Shown one piece after another: positions 5,686 through 7,020 of a stretch of 7,020 nt of DNA (the stretch's first letter is position 1; every line of letters begins with the position of its first letter). A model generated the notes under the pieces. That model did not search any database, was not told the origin of the DNA, and saw nothing but the letters and a program-made list of their open reading frames with translations. The DNA is taken from contig JAQUXV010000136.1 of assembly GCA_028692205.1 (NCBI GenBank), positions 1 through 7,020 on the forward strand. The letters are read 5' to 3'. A program made the position numbers and the translations under genes. The stretch comes from Eubacteriales bacterium. Its GTDB lineage: Bacteria; Bacillota_A; Clostridia; Christensenellales; Aristaeellaceae.

Positions 5686-6521
5686 GTGAAAATGTGCTCC
5701 ACCTTGAAAACATAACCATGCAGTTTGGCGGCGTAGTAGCCGTGAACGACGTATCCATGGACGTGAACGAAGGCGAGATCGTCGCGCTGATCGGCCCCAA
5801 CGGCGCGGGCAAGACGACGGTTTTCAACGTCATCACCGGCGTGTACGCGCCCACCAACGGCCGCGTTTCCCTGCGCGGCAAAGTGATCGCGGAGGATCAT
5901 CCGCATGGCAAAATGAAAAAGCTGTACGCGGCGGGCCACCAGTACGAGTATCCTCATTCCATCAGCAACACGCCCGACCGGATTACCAAAATGGGCATGG
6001 CGCGCACGTTCCAGAACATCCGCCTGTTTAAAAGCATGACGGTGTTCGACAACGTGCTGGTCGCCAAACATATGAACCTGAAAGCTGGGTTCTTCGCCTC
6101 CTCGCTTCACCTGAACGGCAAAGAGGAAAAGGCGATGCGGGAGGAGACGCAAAAGCTGTTGGAGATTGTGGGCCTTGGCGACGTACAGGACGAGATTGCC
6201 ACCTCGCTGCCCTACGGCAAACAGCGTCGGCTGGAAATCGCGCGTGCGCTTTCCACCAACCCCTCCATGCTCTTGCTGGACGAACCTGCCGCCGGCATGA
6301 ACCCGCAGGAAACCGAAGACCTCTCCGATTTTATCCGGGAGATTAAAGAACGGTTCAAACTGACGGTGCTGCTGATTGAGCATGATATGAACCTGGTGAT
6401 GGATATTTCCGACCGCATTTATGTGCTCAACTTCGGCAAGCGCATCGCGGACGGCACGCCGGATGAGATCCAGAACAACCCGGATGTCATTACGGCGTAT
6501 TTGGGGGTGACGGAAGAATGA
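5682..6521 (+). CDS. livG: Branched-chain amino acid type ABC transporter ATP-binding protein LivG
   Basis: This 279-residue cytoplasmic ATPase energises import. The motifs are complete: Walker [10 protein letters not shown] at 38-46; Q-loop TFQNIRLF with Q111; signature region [15 protein letters not shown] at 176-190, the LivG variant in which Tyr-Gly-Lys-Gln replaces the usual SGGQ; Walker B MLLLDEP at 196-202 with catalytic E201; and switch histidine H234 in IEHDM. The C-terminal [15 protein letters not shown] is characteristic of LivG. The start is GTG at 5682, sharing GTGA with the livM stop; AAGGGGGG at 5666-5673 is the likely ribosome binding site. The protein is about 24 residues longer than E. 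coli LivG as I recall it. The extra length lies at about 71-100, between Walker A and the Q-loop, and carries four histidines (73, 75, 86, 92). Confidence 0.93.
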   Translation: MSENVLHLENITMQFGGVVAVNDVSMDVNEGEIVALIGPNGAGKTTVFNVITGVYAPTNGRVSLRGKVIAEDHPHGKMKKLYAAGHQYEYPHSISNTPDRITKMGMARTFQNIRLFKSMTVFDNVLVAKHMNLKAGFFASSLHLNGKEEKAMREETQKLLEIVGLGDVQDEIATSLPYGKQRRLEIARALSTNPSMLLLDEPAAGMNPQETEDLSDFIREIKERFKLTVLLIEHDMNLVMDISDRIYVLNFGKRIADGTPDEIQNNPDVITAYLGVTEE

Positions 6522-7020
6522 GCCTGCTGGAAGTGAAAGACCTGCGCGTGAGCTACGGCGGCATCGAGGCGCTGCGCGGCATCAGCTTTTCGGTGGAGGA
6601 AGGGCAAATCGTCACCCTGATCGGCGCTAACGGCGCGGGCAAATCCACCACGCTGCGCACCATCAGCGGCATTGTGCGCGCGAAAAGCGGAACCATCCTC
6701 TACGAGGGGCAGAATATTCTGGGGCTGGACGCGCAAAAGATTGTGCAGCGCGGCATCTCGCTGGTGCCGGAAGGCCGCAGGGTATTCCCGAACCTGACGG
6801 TGCTGGAAAACCTGAAGATCGGCGCGTACCTGCGCAAGGATGAACATGGCATTCTGGAAGACCTGGAACGCGTGCATACGCTTTTCCCGCGGCTGAAGGA
6901 ACGCTCGTGGCAGCTGGCGGGCACGCTGTCCGGCGGCGAACAGCAGATGCTGGCCGTGGGCCGCGCCCTGATGGCCCGCCCGAAGCTGCTGATGATGGAC
7001 GAACCCTCGCTGGGGCTTGC
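6518..7020 (+). CDS. livF: Branched-chain amino acid type ABC transporter ATP-binding protein LivF (3' end outside window)
   Basis: The second ATPase starts at ATG 6518, which shares ATGA with the livG stop, and stays open to the window edge (167 complete codons plus two bases). The ribosome binding site is probably GGGGGTGA at 6503-6510, inside livG. Motifs seen are Walker [10 protein letters not shown] at 36-44; the LivF-typical [16 protein letters not shown] at 84-99, where Glu stands in the Q-loop position as is usual in this family; ABC signature [15 protein letters not shown] at 137-151; and Walker [12 protein letters not shown] at 157-167 with catalytic E162. The D-loop continuation, the switch histidine and the C-terminus lie outside the window. 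It would form a heterodimer with LivG. Full length in this family is about 235 residues, so roughly 70 are missing. Confidence 0.93.
   Translation, partial: MSLLEVKDLRVSYGGIEALRGISFSVEEGQIVTLIGANGAGKSTTLRTISGIVRAKSGTILYEGQNILGLDAQKIVQRGISLVPEGRRVFPNLTVLENLKIGAYLRKDEHGILEDLERVHTLFPRLKERSWQLAGTLSGGEQQMLAVGRALMARPKLLMMDEPSLGL

Noticed and set aside
5499..6383. 294-residue open frame on the minus strand
   Set aside because: It is the shadow of livM and livG. The composition is mirror-like and there is no domain.
1..7020. CRISPR array, insertion sequence, tRNA or rRNA genes, phage genes
   Set aside because: I saw no regularly spaced direct repeats, transposase motifs, terminal inverted repeats, tRNA cloverleaf with TTCGA arm, or rRNA core sequences on either strand.

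Overview
The window is about 57% GC by eye. All recognisable genes lie on the + strand and are tightly packed. It looks chromosomal and bacterial. A Clostridia-like Firmicute is the best guess, from the strong purine-rich ribosome binding sites (AAGGAG, AAGGAGG), the consensus-like sigma-A promoters, the short MKK-type signal peptide and the protein styles. The lack of a lipobox on the solute-binding protein is odd for a monoderm, so the phylum call is tentative.

Layout. (1) 1-339 is the C-terminal end of a multi-spanning membrane protein, most like a major facilitator superfamily (MFS) transporter. (2) 340-550 holds an extended -10 promoter and a leader of about 130 nt for the next gene. (3) 551-1618 encodes a membrane-anchored endonuclease/exonuclease/phosphatase (EEP) family protein, followed by a clean intrinsic terminator (1659-1683). 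(4) 1684-2278 has no credible protein gene. Its first 200 bases fold into a compact set of nested helices, including a textbook H-type pseudoknot, and end in a GC-rich hairpin plus T-tract; I read this as a structured non-coding RNA. Its remaining part is more AT-rich, carries several perfect palindromes, and ends in the promoter of the next operon. (5) 2279-7020 is a branched-chain amino acid type (Liv/HAAT) ABC importer operon in the classical order: solute-binding protein, permease LivH, permease LivM, ATPase LivG, ATPase LivF. The last gene runs off the right edge.

How the genes work together. The binding protein would capture a branched-chain amino acid, or a related amide or amino acid, outside the membrane and deliver it to the LivH/LivM channel, which LivG and LivF power by ATP hydrolysis. 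An 11-bp GC-rich hairpin sits between the binding-protein gene and livH, where it can make the binding protein more abundant than the membrane parts. livM-livG and livG-livF overlap by 4 bases (GTGA, ATGA), which suggests translational coupling.

Most of the window is ordinary. The best candidate for something not explained by standard annotation is the structured RNA at about 1690-1900. A His-containing insertion in LivG, the non-lipidated binding protein and the palindrome cluster upstream of the liv promoter are lesser points.
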